A stretch of DNA of 10,507 nucleotides from RGDT01 sp964630925 (GCA_964630925.1 CAZVZK010000245.1:1-10507), one strand, 5' to 3'; positions 1 through 6,133 are shown, counted from the first letter of the stretch. Program-made: numbers and translations. Notes: generated from the sequence alone by a model not told the origin.

Positions 1-50
1 CGGCGGTCAAGATCCGCGCGTTGCTCGGCGGTCAGGATGATCGGCTTCAT
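1..50 (-). CDS. Partial CDS (N-terminus only), unidentified
   Basis: An ATG at 50-48 opens a minus-strand frame reading MKPIILTAEQRADLDR and leaving the window with no stop. Sixteen residues are too few to assign a family. The TAEQRADLDR opening resembles the start of some IS630-type transposases and of small helix-turn-helix proteins, but this is an impression only. It begins 42 nt after the stop of the small ORF at 93-308 on the same strand, so the two could be co-transcribed. No good Shine-Dalgarno (SD) sequence precedes the ATG, although an AGAG lies about 11 nt upstream. Sequence to the left of the window is needed to identify it. Confidence 0.4.
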   Translation of the reverse strand, partial: MKPIILTAEQRADLDR

Positions 51-92
51 GGCCAAGCGCTCTGTCTGCTTGTTGGGCCACCTTGCCCTATC

Positions 93-308
93 CTACAAGC
101 CTTCATATCGTACTCGCCGATTCTCCACCGCCGACGGTATAGCGCGAATGATCTTCAGGGGGAGATCACCCCCGGCCAACTGATCGAGCGTTTCAAGCTC
201 CGGAGAAATGCACTCTCCCGCACCGAACCAGGTGACCGCCGCGCTGCCCATCACACACGGCGGACGCCCGCCCGTCAAGGACAAATCTGGGACGGCTGGT
301 GCGGCCAT
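93..308 (-). CDS. Small hypothetical protein (71 aa), doubtful
   Basis: This 71-codon frame ends in TAG and does not overlap a stronger gene. The C-terminal half, with SPELETLDQLAGGDLPLKI and then IRAIPSAVENRRVRYEGL, reads like a compact alpha-helical acidic/basic protein rather than the Arg/Pro-rich output of shadow frames. No signal peptide or membrane segment is visible. A second possible start is the ATG at 251, giving 52 residues, and neither start has a convincing SD. The partial gene at 1-50 follows 42 nt downstream on the same strand, and the divergent ComEA-like gene begins on the other side. I do not recognise the family. Codon choice is less G/C-biased at third positions (ATT, TCT, CTT, ATA, GTA, TAT) than in the neighbours, so it may be non-coding or foreign. 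Confidence 0.35.
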   Translation of the reverse strand: MAAPAVPDLSLTGGRPPCVMGSAAVTWFGAGECISPELETLDQLAGGDLPLKIIRAIPSAVENRRVRYEGL

Positions 309-364
309 CCCGGCCGCCGCGCCCTATGATGCGCCCCGTGCCATCCCACGCACAGGCGCGCCCC

Positions 365-982
365 ATGCCCGACCCGACCCCAGCCGAGCCCCCCGTTTGG
401 ACGCCCGCCGCACGGTGGACGCTCGCGGGCCTCGTCGCCCTCACCCTCGGCCTCGCCTCTTGGCACGCCGCCGGCCGCACCCCCTGGGCCGCCGACCCCA
501 TGCCCCTCAAGAAGGGCGTCGTCCCCCTCGCCCCCATCGACCTCAACTCCGCCGGCGAGGACCGCCTCGCCGCCATCCCCGGCATCGGCCCCGCCCTCGC
601 AAGGCGCATCCTCGACCACCGCGCCGATTACGGCCAGTTCCCCTCTGTCGATGCCCTCCGCCTCGTCAGAGGGATCGGGCCGGCCACCCTCGAACGCATC
701 CGCCCCTTCCTCGTCGTTGAAGACCCCGAGGAGGCGGCGCCCGCGCCCGCGCCCGCGCGGTTCGTCCGTGGCGCCCGGCCAGACGGCGTGAAGGTCAACA
801 TCAACGCCGCGTCCGCCGAGGATCTGCAGACGCTGCCGGGCATCGGCCCCGTCCTCTCTTCCCGAATCATCGAGGCGCGCGCCAAGGGCCGCTTCTCGTC
901 GGTGGACGACCTCCGCAAGGTCAAGGGCATCGGCCCGAAGACTCTGGAGAAGCTGCGTCCTCACGCCGAAGTCGGCCCATAA
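365..982 (+). CDS. Membrane-anchored tandem ComEA-like helix-hairpin-helix protein
   Basis: 205 residues from the ATG at 365. A hydrophobic segment at about residues 17-37 (WTLAGLVALTLGLASW) should anchor the N-terminus in the inner membrane. It is followed by two ComEA-type units, at about 57-117 (IDLNSAGEDRLAAIPGIGPA then VRGIGPATLERIRPFL) and about 143-200 (VNINAASAEDLQTLPGIGP then VKGIGPKTLEKLRPH). Each has two GIGP hairpins, which in the family bind the DNA backbone without sequence specificity. A Pro/Ala-rich linker (about 120-133) separates the units. ComEA is the periplasmic DNA receptor for transformation, and many bacteria keep ComEA-domain proteins of unknown role. There is no SLBB domain, unlike Gram-positive ComEA. 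In-frame starts at GTG 299 and ATG 326/329 would add a Pro/Arg-rich stretch and are less likely. No strong SD is seen. The stop lies one base from the end of the convergent LRR gene. Confidence 0.85.
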   Translation: MPDPTPAEPPVWTPAARWTLAGLVALTLGLASWHAAGRTPWAADPMPLKKGVVPLAPIDLNSAGEDRLAAIPGIGPALARRILDHRADYGQFPSVDALRLVRGIGPATLERIRPFLVVEDPEEAAPAPAPARFVRGARPDGVKVNINAASAEDLQTLPGIGPVLSSRIIEARAKGRFSSVDDLRKVKGIGPKTLEKLRPHAEVGP

Positions 983-983
983 G

Positions 984-1994
984 TCAGCGCCGTCCCGCGT
1001 GGAGCTGGTTGATCTTGGGGAAGGACGGCTTGAGCTTCTCGGCCGCCTCGGAGGTCACCTTGCTCCCCTCCAGGTAGAGGATCACCATCCCCTTGTGGAC
1101 GGCGAGGTGTGGCAGGCCGGCGTCGCTGACCGCCGTGCCGCGCAGCGAGAGGAAGCTGAGCGCCGGCAAGCCCTTGAGGTGTTCCAGCCCCGCGTCGGTG
1201 ACGGCGGTGTCGTCCAGGTGGAGGCGCGACAGGCGTTTCAGGCGGGCGAGATGAGCCAGGCCGGCGTCGGTCACCTTCGTGTTCCCCAGGGAGAGGTACC
1301 CGAGGTGTTCGAGGCCGGCGATGTGCTTCAGTCCCTCGTCGGTGACGGCGGTGTCGTCCAGGTCGAGATGGCCGAGCCGCGGGAGGCCGGCCACCACGGC
1401 CATGCCCTCGTCCGTGACACGGGTGCCGCCGAGGTTCAGCTCGCGAAGCCCCTTCAACGCGGTGAGAGGCCGTAGGTCGCCGTCGGTGACGGGGCACTTC
1501 CATAGGTAGAGGGTGTGCAGCCGCGAGAAGCCCGCGAGGTGCGTGATGTCGGCCACGGCCGTGCGGCCCAGGAACAAGGTCTCCAACGAGGCAAGGGTGG
1601 ACAGGGCCTTAAGGCCGGGGCCGGTGACCGCGGTGCCGGTCAGGTTGAGGTGGCGGAGGGCCGCCATCTCGGCGACGTGTGCGAGGCCCGCGTCGGTGAT
1701 CTTCGACCCGCCCACCTCCAGTTTGCGCAGGCGCGGCAGGCCGCGCAGTTTCGCCAGGTCGGCGTCGGCGACCGGGAGCGTATTCAGGTACACCTCGACG
1801 ACGGGTCCGCCGGGGTGATCTTCGGGGTGCGTGACGAGGCCGCCGAGCCGTTTGATGAGGGCCAGAGCCTCGGGGTCGTCGGCGGCGGGCCGTTTCGGGG
1901 TGGGGCGTGGCGGCCCGTCGCGTCCGGGGACGGTGACGGGCCGTTCCCCGCAAGACAGGGTCAGGACGCAAAGCAGCGGCAGGGATCGGCGCAC
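984..1994 (-). CDS. Leucine-rich-repeat protein, secreted or lipoprotein
   Basis: 336 residues from a GTG start at 1994-1992. A strong GGAGG lies 7 nt before this codon (on + at 2002-2006), which fixes the start. The N-terminus (RRSLPLLCVLTLSCG) is a short signal peptide. Cys16 could be lipidated, but the lipobox (TLSC) is not canonical. A Pro-rich stretch (about 20-37) and a short helix follow. From about residue 65 there are 10-11 leucine-rich repeats of mostly 24 residues with consensus LxxLxLxxTxVTDxGLxHLxxL; one (FLGRTAVADITHLAGF) is 22. LRR arcs of this kind are protein-binding scaffolds, and TVTDxGL repeats are common in planctomycetes, often in many paralogues. No kinase, sigma-factor or enzyme domain is attached. 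The partner is unknown. It is transcribed divergently from the small secreted protein at 2193, across a 198-bp gap in which I see no clear promoter. Confidence 0.9.
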   Translation of the reverse strand: MRRSLPLLCVLTLSCGERPVTVPGRDGPPRPTPKRPAADDPEALALIKRLGGLVTHPEDHPGGPVVEVYLNTLPVADADLAKLRGLPRLRKLEVGGSKITDAGLAHVAEMAALRHLNLTGTAVTGPGLKALSTLASLETLFLGRTAVADITHLAGFSRLHTLYLWKCPVTDGDLRPLTALKGLRELNLGGTRVTDEGMAVVAGLPRLGHLDLDDTAVTDEGLKHIAGLEHLGYLSLGNTKVTDAGLAHLARLKRLSRLHLDDTAVTDAGLEHLKGLPALSFLSLRGTAVSDAGLPHLAVHKGMVILYLEGSKVTSEAAEKLKPSFPKINQLHAGRR

Positions 1995-2192
1995 GGGGCG
2001 GCCTCCGGATGGGTGCGCTCATCATGCGGGGGCTCGCGGGCCCTGTCAAGCCAGCGGGGCCGGGTGGAGGCGGACGGCTGGCGCGGCTGTGGCGCGCCGC
2101 GCCGCCCCGCACGCCCCGTTCCCGCCCGCGCGGCACGCCGCCGGGGTGTATGGTTGATCCAGGAAACCACCCCCGCTCATGGAGGCAGACGG

Positions 2193-2624
2193 ATGATGCG
2201 CACCCTCTCGGCGCTGGCCCTCGGGGCCTTGCTGGCCGGCCAGTCCCACGCCGGCTGCCACGGCGACGGCTGTGGCCCCCTCGGACGGCTCCTCATCCCC
2301 CACGGCGCCCCGCTAGGCTACGCCCCCGTCGAGGTGATCGACACCCCATTCAACTACTCCTGGCTCACGCCGCACGGCGGCTACGTCACCTACCCCGGCC
2401 TGCCCGGGTCGGGGTTCGGCAGCGTCACCGACTACTCGCAGCATTCGTGGGTGGTCCCGCCGGAGGCCAGCGCCAACGCCGTCCGCGAGAAGCTGCGGGC
2501 GATGGGCATCCCCCTCGTGCCGCCCGAGACGATCTTCCTCGGCAAGAACCCCCGCGCCGCCGACAACCTCAAGCTCCCGATCCCCCGCCCGAAGGAGAAG
2601 GACAAGGAAGACGAGAAGAACTGA
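2193..2624 (+). CDS. Small secreted protein of unknown function (143 aa)
   Basis: The start is set by GGAGG at 2181-2185, 7 nt before ATG 2193; a second ATG follows directly at 2196. Residues 1-20 (MMRTLSALALGALLAGQSHA) form a good Sec signal peptide with likely cleavage after SHA, leaving a mature N-terminus GCHGDGCG with two cysteines. The middle is rich in Gly, Pro, Tyr and Trp (APVEVIDTPFNYSWLTPHGG, TYPGLPGSGFGSVTDYSQHS). A predicted helix follows (ASANAVREKLRAMGIPL), and the tail is very charged (KEKDKEDEKN). I do not recognise the family; it resembles short planctomycete exported proteins of unknown role. It is convergent with the TadD-like gene, and the hairpin/repeat element at 2666-2751 lies between them. 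No membrane segment follows the signal peptide, so a periplasmic or envelope location is likely. Confidence 0.8.
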   Translation: MMRTLSALALGALLAGQSHAGCHGDGCGPLGRLLIPHGAPLGYAPVEVIDTPFNYSWLTPHGGYVTYPGLPGSGFGSVTDYSQHSWVVPPEASANAVREKLRAMGIPLVPPETIFLGKNPRAADNLKLPIPRPKEKDKEDEKN

Positions 2625-2665
2625 GCGAGTAGCTGATGGCCAGCAGCAGCCTGCTTGAAGAAGCC

Positions 2666-2701
2666 AACAGCCGGACTCCCTTCAGCAGGAGGCCGGCTGT
2701 T
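2666..2701. terminator. Hairpin between convergent genes, likely bidirectional terminator
   Basis: A perfect 9-bp outer stem, AACAGCCGG (2666-2674) with CCGGCTGTT (2693-2701), encloses an A-G mismatch and a CTCC/GGAG inner stem around CTTCAGCA. It lies between the 3' ends of the small secreted gene (+) and the TadD-like gene (-). There is no strong T-run on either side (TCTGTCTTG on +, GGCTTCTTC on -), so termination is inferred from position and stem strength. The same stem sequence recurs at 8673-8709. Confidence 0.55.
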
Positions 2702-2710
2702 CTGTCTTGA

Positions 2711-2751
2711 GCTGGCTGTTGCTGGCTGTTTGCTGGCTGTTGCTGGCTGTC
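2711..2751. repeat. Four tandem GCTGGCTGTT units
   Basis: Four near-identical 10-nt units lie at 2711-2720, 2721-2730, 2732-2741 and 2742-2751. The third is offset by one extra T and the last ends in C. They sit immediately after the hairpin at 2666-2701 and 15 nt from the stop codon of the minus-strand TadD-like gene. The layout matches the element at 8621-8760. A 10-nt period is not a multiple of three and the units are not coding. Confidence 0.85.
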
Positions 2752-2766
2752 AGCTATTCACACACG

Positions 2767-3657
2767 TCAGTTCTTCCGCGCGTGGATCGTGATGACCGGC
2801 GGGCGCGGTACGGAGGCCGGCTTCACCTCCGCCGCCCGCGGGTCGCCGCCGTTGTCCACCGCCGGCATGCTCGTCTCGGCCTGCGTCCCCTGCACGGCGG
2901 GGGACGCGTCCGCGGCAGGCGCGGGCGTCGGCACTGGCGCCGGGGCGGGGGCGACGTGGTTGGCAGTCACGACGGCGCCCAGCTCCTCGCGCGCCCGCCT
3001 CAGCTCGGGCGAAGCGGGATCGAGTTGCTCGGCGCGTGCCAGCAAGGCGTTGCCGTCGTCGGGCTGCTGAATGCGGTGCAGGGCGCGGGCGATCTCAACG
3101 CAGGCCCGCGCCTCGCCCTGGATCTTCGCCAGAACGGCGACCGCGTCGCCCTTGCGCCCCGACACCACCATCGTGAACGCCAGCTTGTTCGCGTAGTCCT
3201 TGTTCCCCGGGTCCAAATCCGCCGCCTTCTGGAACGAGGCGACGGCCGCCGTGAAGTTCTTCATCTTCAACTGCACCTGCCCCAGCTCCGACCACAGCCC
3301 GGCGTTCTGCCCGGCCAGCGCCAGCGCCTTCTGGAAGCGGGCCTCCGACGCCGCGTAGTCGCCGCAGCGGTTCTCCAGCCGCGCCAGGCCGATGTGCGCC
3401 GGCAGGTGCTTCGCATCGACGGCGATGGCCTTCTGGTAACCCGTCCGCGCCTGCTGGCGGAACTCCATCTGCTGCGCCTCGGTGTACTCCGGCGAGAAGG
3501 CCGACGCCGCCCGCCAGTCGCCCGCGCGGACGTAGCTGTCGGCCTTGTACACCGGCTCGGCCTCCGGCGTGGGCGGACGCAGCCCCCGGGACGTGACGCA
3601 GCCGGTACTGGCGCAGGCCAGGGCGAGGGCGAGACACAGGGACGCGCGGATCGACAT
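2767..3657 (-). CDS. TPR-repeat lipoprotein, TadD-like
   Basis: 296 residues. ATG 3657 is preceded by GGGAG 8 nt upstream. The signal peptide (SIRASLCLALALACASTGC) ends at Cys20, a probable lipidation site although -3 is Ser rather than Leu. Tetratricopeptide repeats span about 65-220: QQARTGYQKAIAVDAKHLPA, YAASEARFQKALALAGQNAG, FTAAVASFQKAADLDPGNKD, and a less regular part ending LLARAEQLDPASPELRRA. The C-terminal quarter is Ala/Pro-rich and disordered. TadD in Tad systems is a TPR lipoprotein that helps place the secretin in the outer membrane, and a TPR lipoprotein at the end of a tadABC cluster fits that role. The assignment rests on architecture and neighbours, since TPR sequence alone is not diagnostic; a general TPR lipoprotein is the alternative. 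It is separated from the upstream AAA+ gene by a hairpin (3705-3756), so it may have its own promoter. Confidence 0.8.
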   Translation of the reverse strand: MSIRASLCLALALACASTGCVTSRGLRPPTPEAEPVYKADSYVRAGDWRAASAFSPEYTEAQQMEFRQQARTGYQKAIAVDAKHLPAHIGLARLENRCGDYAASEARFQKALALAGQNAGLWSELGQVQLKMKNFTAAVASFQKAADLDPGNKDYANKLAFTMVVSGRKGDAVAVLAKIQGEARACVEIARALHRIQQPDDGNALLARAEQLDPASPELRRAREELGAVVTANHVAPAPAPVPTPAPAADASPAVQGTQAETSMPAVDNGGDPRAAEVKPASVPRPPVITIHARKN

Positions 3658-3704
3658 GGCAAAGCTCCCTAGCCGCGTGGCGAGGCGATGCCCGGGAAAT
3701 GAAC

Positions 3705-3756
3705 CGAGCGGGGCATCGTCCGGAGGGGCCCTCGCCCCCCTGAACCGCCCCGCTCG
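3705..3756 (-). terminator. Nested hairpin after the AAA+ ATPase gene
   Basis: A perfect 10-bp stem, CGAGCGGGGC (3705-3714) with GCCCCGCTCG (3747-3756), encloses a second G/C hairpin, GGGGC (3725-3729) with GCCCC (3734-3738), around CCTC. It begins 32 nt beyond the AAA+ stop codon on the minus strand. The following minus-strand sequence (GTTCATTTCCC) is only modestly T-rich. It lies 47 nt before the next start codon, so it could also act as a 5' leader structure of the TPR gene. Confidence 0.5.
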
Positions 3757-3787
3757 CCCTGGCTGCCTACTCGTGACGGGCTATTTG

Positions 3788-5137
3788 CTAATTGAATTCA
3801 CGGATGAAGCTGGCGGCCGCCTCTATCATCAGCGGCTTCGTCAGTTGCACCGGCATCCTCTTGAATCGGCAGATCGACACCACCGTCTCCAGCAAATCCC
3901 GGCAGTCGCTGGCCCGCGGGGTCCGCCCGCGGTCGTAGTAGCGCTCGTACAGGTAGTTCACGGCGTCCGGGCAGGGGTTCATGCCCAGCTTCTTGCAGTA
4001 GGCGTTGAAGATCTTGTCATACACCTCGCGCAACGGCGCCAGGATCTCCACCTTGTGCCGCATACGCCGCAGGAAGGCGTCGTCCACCAGGTCCTTCGGG
4101 TCGAGGTTCGTGCTGAACATCGTCAGCTGCTCGAACGGCACCTGGAACTTCTGCCCGGAGGCCAGCGTCAGGTAGTCCACGCGGTTCTCCAGAGGCACGA
4201 TCCACCGGTTGAGCAGCTCCTTCGGGCTGCACAGCTGCCGCCCGAAGTCGTCGATGAGGAAGATGCCGCCGTTGGCCTTCACGTGCAGCGGGGCCTGGTA
4301 GAAGTTCGACTCCGCGCTGTACTTGAGGTCGAGCATCGGCAGGTTCAATTCGCCGCCGGTCACGATGACGGGCCGCTTGACGCGGATCCACCGCTGATCC
4401 ACCGTGCCCGTGTTGAGGAGCCGGCGGATGGTCGCCTCGTTGTCCTCCATGCGCGTCTCTTCGCCGGTCTCGCACGCCTCATGGATGGCGCCGTCGTAGA
4501 GGGTGATGATGCTGCCCTCGGCCATGAACGCGAACGGGATGTAGATCTCCCCGCCGCAGGTGTTCATGAAGTTGCCGATGGCCTGGGCGATGCTCGTCTT
4601 GCCGTTGCCCGGCGGGCCGTAGATGAACACCGACTTGCCGCTGACCACGGCCGGGCCGACCGCGTTGAACAGCTCGTCGGGTACGACGAGGTGGCCGAAG
4701 GCCGCACGCAGGGCGTCCGGCGACACGTCGATGGCCGTGACCGCCTGGCGGTACGTCTGTTCGACGTAATCCTCGAGAGGCACCGGGGCGGGGCCGACGT
4801 AGGCGCACAGCTTGAACGCCTCCTGGGCGCGGCGGCGTCCCAGCTCGGTCAGGTTGAACTTGTAGGAGATGCGCCCGATGAGGTCGCCGCCGAGGACCTC
4901 GATGCACTTCTCGTGCTTGAGGAAGCCGAGGGCCTCCTCGATGACCTTGAACGGCAGGCACATCAGGCGTGCGAGGTCGAGGCCGAGCATGCCGCCGCGC
5001 GTGTACAGGGTGCGGAGGATCATGTCGGACAGGAAGCCGAGGTTCAGGCCGGTCTGTTGCAGGGTGTCGGGGGCGCTGGGCGCCTCGGCGGCGTTGCCGA
5101 CGTCCCAGTCGATATTGCTGACCTTGGGGTGAGCCAT
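3788..5137 (-). CDS. AAA+ ATPase with N-terminal winged-helix-like region, Tad-associated
   Basis: 449 residues. ATG 5137 has GGAG 10 nt upstream, inside a small GGAG-CA-CTCC palindrome. Residues about 25-110 form a helix-rich, winged-helix-like region (LGFLSDMILRTLYTRGGMLG ... ISYKFNLTELGRRRAQEAF). The AAA+ core follows: Walker A GPPGNGKTS (174-182), Walker B IFLIDDFG (292-299), sensor-1 STN (342-344), an Arg-finger candidate in FLRRMRHK (355-362) and a helical lid to the C-terminus. No signal peptide or membrane segment is present, so it is cytoplasmic. AAA+ enzymes of this kind remodel proteins or complexes; the substrate here is unknown. It starts 16 nt after a 61-residue membrane peptide gene, which suggests one transcript and a shared job. 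It is not the TadA motor (no Asp or His box) and not TadZ (no ParA-type fold signature). The ATPase call is firm; its role is inferred from neighbours. Confidence 0.9.
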   Translation of the reverse strand: MAHPKVSNIDWDVGNAAEAPSAPDTLQQTGLNLGFLSDMILRTLYTRGGMLGLDLARLMCLPFKVIEEALGFLKHEKCIEVLGGDLIGRISYKFNLTELGRRRAQEAFKLCAYVGPAPVPLEDYVEQTYRQAVTAIDVSPDALRAAFGHLVVPDELFNAVGPAVVSGKSVFIYGPPGNGKTSIAQAIGNFMNTCGGEIYIPFAFMAEGSIITLYDGAIHEACETGEETRMEDNEATIRRLLNTGTVDQRWIRVKRPVIVTGGELNLPMLDLKYSAESNFYQAPLHVKANGGIFLIDDFGRQLCSPKELLNRWIVPLENRVDYLTLASGQKFQVPFEQLTMFSTNLDPKDLVDDAFLRRMRHKVEILAPLREVYDKIFNAYCKKLGMNPCPDAVNYLYERYYDRGRTPRASDCRDLLETVVSICRFKRMPVQLTKPLMIEAAASFIREFN

Positions 5138-5153
5138 GAGGGGAGTGCTCCAA

Positions 5154-5339
5154 TCAGCGCGATTCGAACTTCTTGAGCATGATGAACAGGGCGATGGCCA
5201 CGGTGACGATGCAGATCTGGATGACGCGGCTCTGGGTGGCCAGGCCGGAGAAGTAGGAGCCGATGCCGGCGAGGGCCGGGGTGGCCGACGCGGCGAGGAG
5301 GATCAGCGCGAGCAGGATGATCCAGCGGGGGGAGGACAT
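5154..5339 (-). CDS. Small membrane peptide (61 aa), upstream partner of the AAA+ gene
   Basis: I take ATG 5339 as the start, giving 61 residues. The longer frame from 5471 would run through a strong terminator (5414-5443) and read unlike a protein. Residues 6-23 (WIILLALILLAASATPALA) are a signal peptide or first membrane helix with a possible signal-peptidase site after ALA. A second hydrophobic helix at about 39-56 (RVIQICIVTVAIALFIML) ends in a basic tail KKFESR. If cleaved, the product is a 37-residue single-span peptide (GIGSYFSGLATQSR then the helix). If not, it is a two-span hairpin. I do not recognise the family. It lacks the Glu+5 and Tyr of Flp prepilins, so a pilin role is unsupported. 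SD is weak (CCGGGTAACG). The stop lies 16 nt before the AAA+ start. Confidence 0.75.
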   Translation of the reverse strand: MSSPRWIILLALILLAASATPALAGIGSYFSGLATQSRVIQICIVTVAIALFIMLKKFESR

Positions 5340-5413
5340 CGGCGTTACCCGGAAGACCGTGGCCGTGGCGACTCGCCCCAAGCGTAGCATGCAATTCCGG
5401 TAAAAGCGAAAAA

Positions 5414-5443
5414 GCGGGCACGGGGACGAATCCCCGTGCCCGC
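5414..5443 (-). terminator. Rho-independent terminator after the OmpA-like lipoprotein
   Basis: A perfect 13-bp stem, GCGGGCACGGGGA (5414-5426) with TCCCCGTGCCCGC (5431-5443), closes a CGAA tetraloop. On the minus strand it is followed by TTTTTCGCTTTTACC, a good U-tract. It starts 24 nt after the lipoprotein stop codon. It implies that the small membrane peptide and AAA+ genes are started separately, from somewhere in 5340-5413. A weak extended -10 (TGCTACGCT, minus strand) is visible there but no clear -35. Confidence 0.9.
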
Positions 5444-5467
5444 CTCTCGTGTGATCCCCGCTCCGCA

Positions 5468-6133
5468 TCAACGGCCGGTGCCGCCGCCGCCGCCGCCGCC
5501 GGTGGAGGTGCCGCCGCCGCCGCCCGCGCCGCCGCCGGCCACGCTGGGCAGGCCGCCGCGGTAGCGCTGGTACATCAGGTTGACGCCGTAGTTGATGCCC
5601 TGGGTGTGGATGCTCGGGTCGTTCGGGTCGTGGACGACGACGCTGAACTCCTGGCCCCTGCCGCAGTTCAGGCCGGTCAGGTACTTCTGGACGGCGGCGG
5701 TGCGCAGGGTGTCCAGCTCCTGGCGGGCGCCGCAGTAGCGGTCCGGGCAGTTGGGGTCATACTTGATGTCGAGGCTGGTGGCGAGGTAGATGTTCCTGTC
5801 CGGGCAGGGCCGTCGGCGGGCCAGGTGCTGCAGGTGCGTGAGGCCGGTCTCGTTGAGCCGGTCCGTGCCCTGCTCGAAGTGCGAGTTCCACACCGTCTGT
5901 TCGAGGACGTGGCCGTTGAGCACCTGCGGGGCCGTGGCCGCGTTGACGGAGCGTTGGGCGAGGTTGGTGTAGCGGTCCGGGTAGCAGGGGTCGTAGAGGT
6001 TCATGTTGCTGACGTACGGGCCGGGGCTGAGACCGCAGGCCGGGCCGTTACAGGCCCCGTTGGTGGCACAGCCGGACACGAGGCCGGCGGCGCAGCCGGC
6101 GAGGACGGCCGCCATGCGCAAGAATCGCTTCAT
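5468..6133 (-). CDS. Cys-rich lipoprotein with divergent OmpA-like domain
   Basis: 221 residues from ATG 6133, with GGGAGGG ending about 7 nt upstream. An upstream in-frame start at 6205 would add a non-signal extension. The signal peptide ends in the lipobox VSGC (lipid Cys22). Residues about 83-175 resemble an OmpA C-terminal domain: SHFEQGTDRLNETGLTHLQH LARR matches the F-x2-G-x4-L-x3-G-x3-L-x2-LA start, and ELDTLRTAAVQKYL matches the LSxxRAxxVxxYL helix whose Arg helps bind peptidoglycan. The usual GHTD motif is replaced by ATSLDIKYD. Three CPDR-type motifs occur (CYPDRY at 50, CPDRN at 110, CPDRYC at 129), with further Cys at 29, 33 and 157, suggesting disulfides. The tail from 193 is nearly all Gly, coded by CCG repeats on +. 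It probably sits in the outer membrane and touches peptidoglycan. A Tad role is inferred from position only. Confidence 0.8.
   Translation of the reverse strand: MKRFLRMAAVLAGCAAGLVSGCATNGACNGPACGLSPGPYVSNMNLYDPCYPDRYTNLAQRSVNAATAPQVLNGHVLEQTVWNSHFEQGTDRLNETGLTHLQHLARRRPCPDRNIYLATSLDIKYDPNCPDRYCGARQELDTLRTAAVQKYLTGLNCGRGQEFSVVVHDPNDPSIHTQGINYGVNLMYQRYRGGLPSVAGGGAGGGGGTSTGGGGGGGTGR
5481..5537. repeat. CCG triplet tract coding a poly-Gly tail
   Basis: Seven uninterrupted CCG triplets (5481-5501), then GTGGAGGTG, then a second CCG-rich run. On the minus strand this codes the Gly-rich C-terminus of the lipoprotein. Slippage here would change tail length in steps of one residue without shifting the frame. 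Confidence 0.8.

Noticed and set aside
1060..1800. DNA tandem repeat of about 72 bp
   Set aside because: The periodicity is explained by the 24-residue LRR units of the gene, which have diverged in sequence.
1515..2192. 5' extension of the small secreted gene into the LRR region
   Set aside because: It is antisense to LRR repeats; the real start at 2193 has GGAGG and a signal peptide directly after it.
2711..2751. CRISPR array
   Set aside because: The units are 10 nt, adjacent and without spacers, and no cas genes are present; this is a simple tandem repeat.
3545..5176. 543-codon + strand frame opposite the AAA+ ATPase
   Set aside because: It is antisense to a gene with intact Walker motifs, and its translation is low-complexity Val/Gln/His/Leu-rich.
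5154..5339. Flp pilin
   Set aside because: There is no prepilin cleavage motif with Glu+5 and Tyr; the N-terminus looks like a signal-peptidase I signal instead.
5340..5471. 44-residue N-terminal extension of the small membrane peptide
   Set aside because: It would run through a 13-bp terminator stem with a U-tract and lacks coding character.
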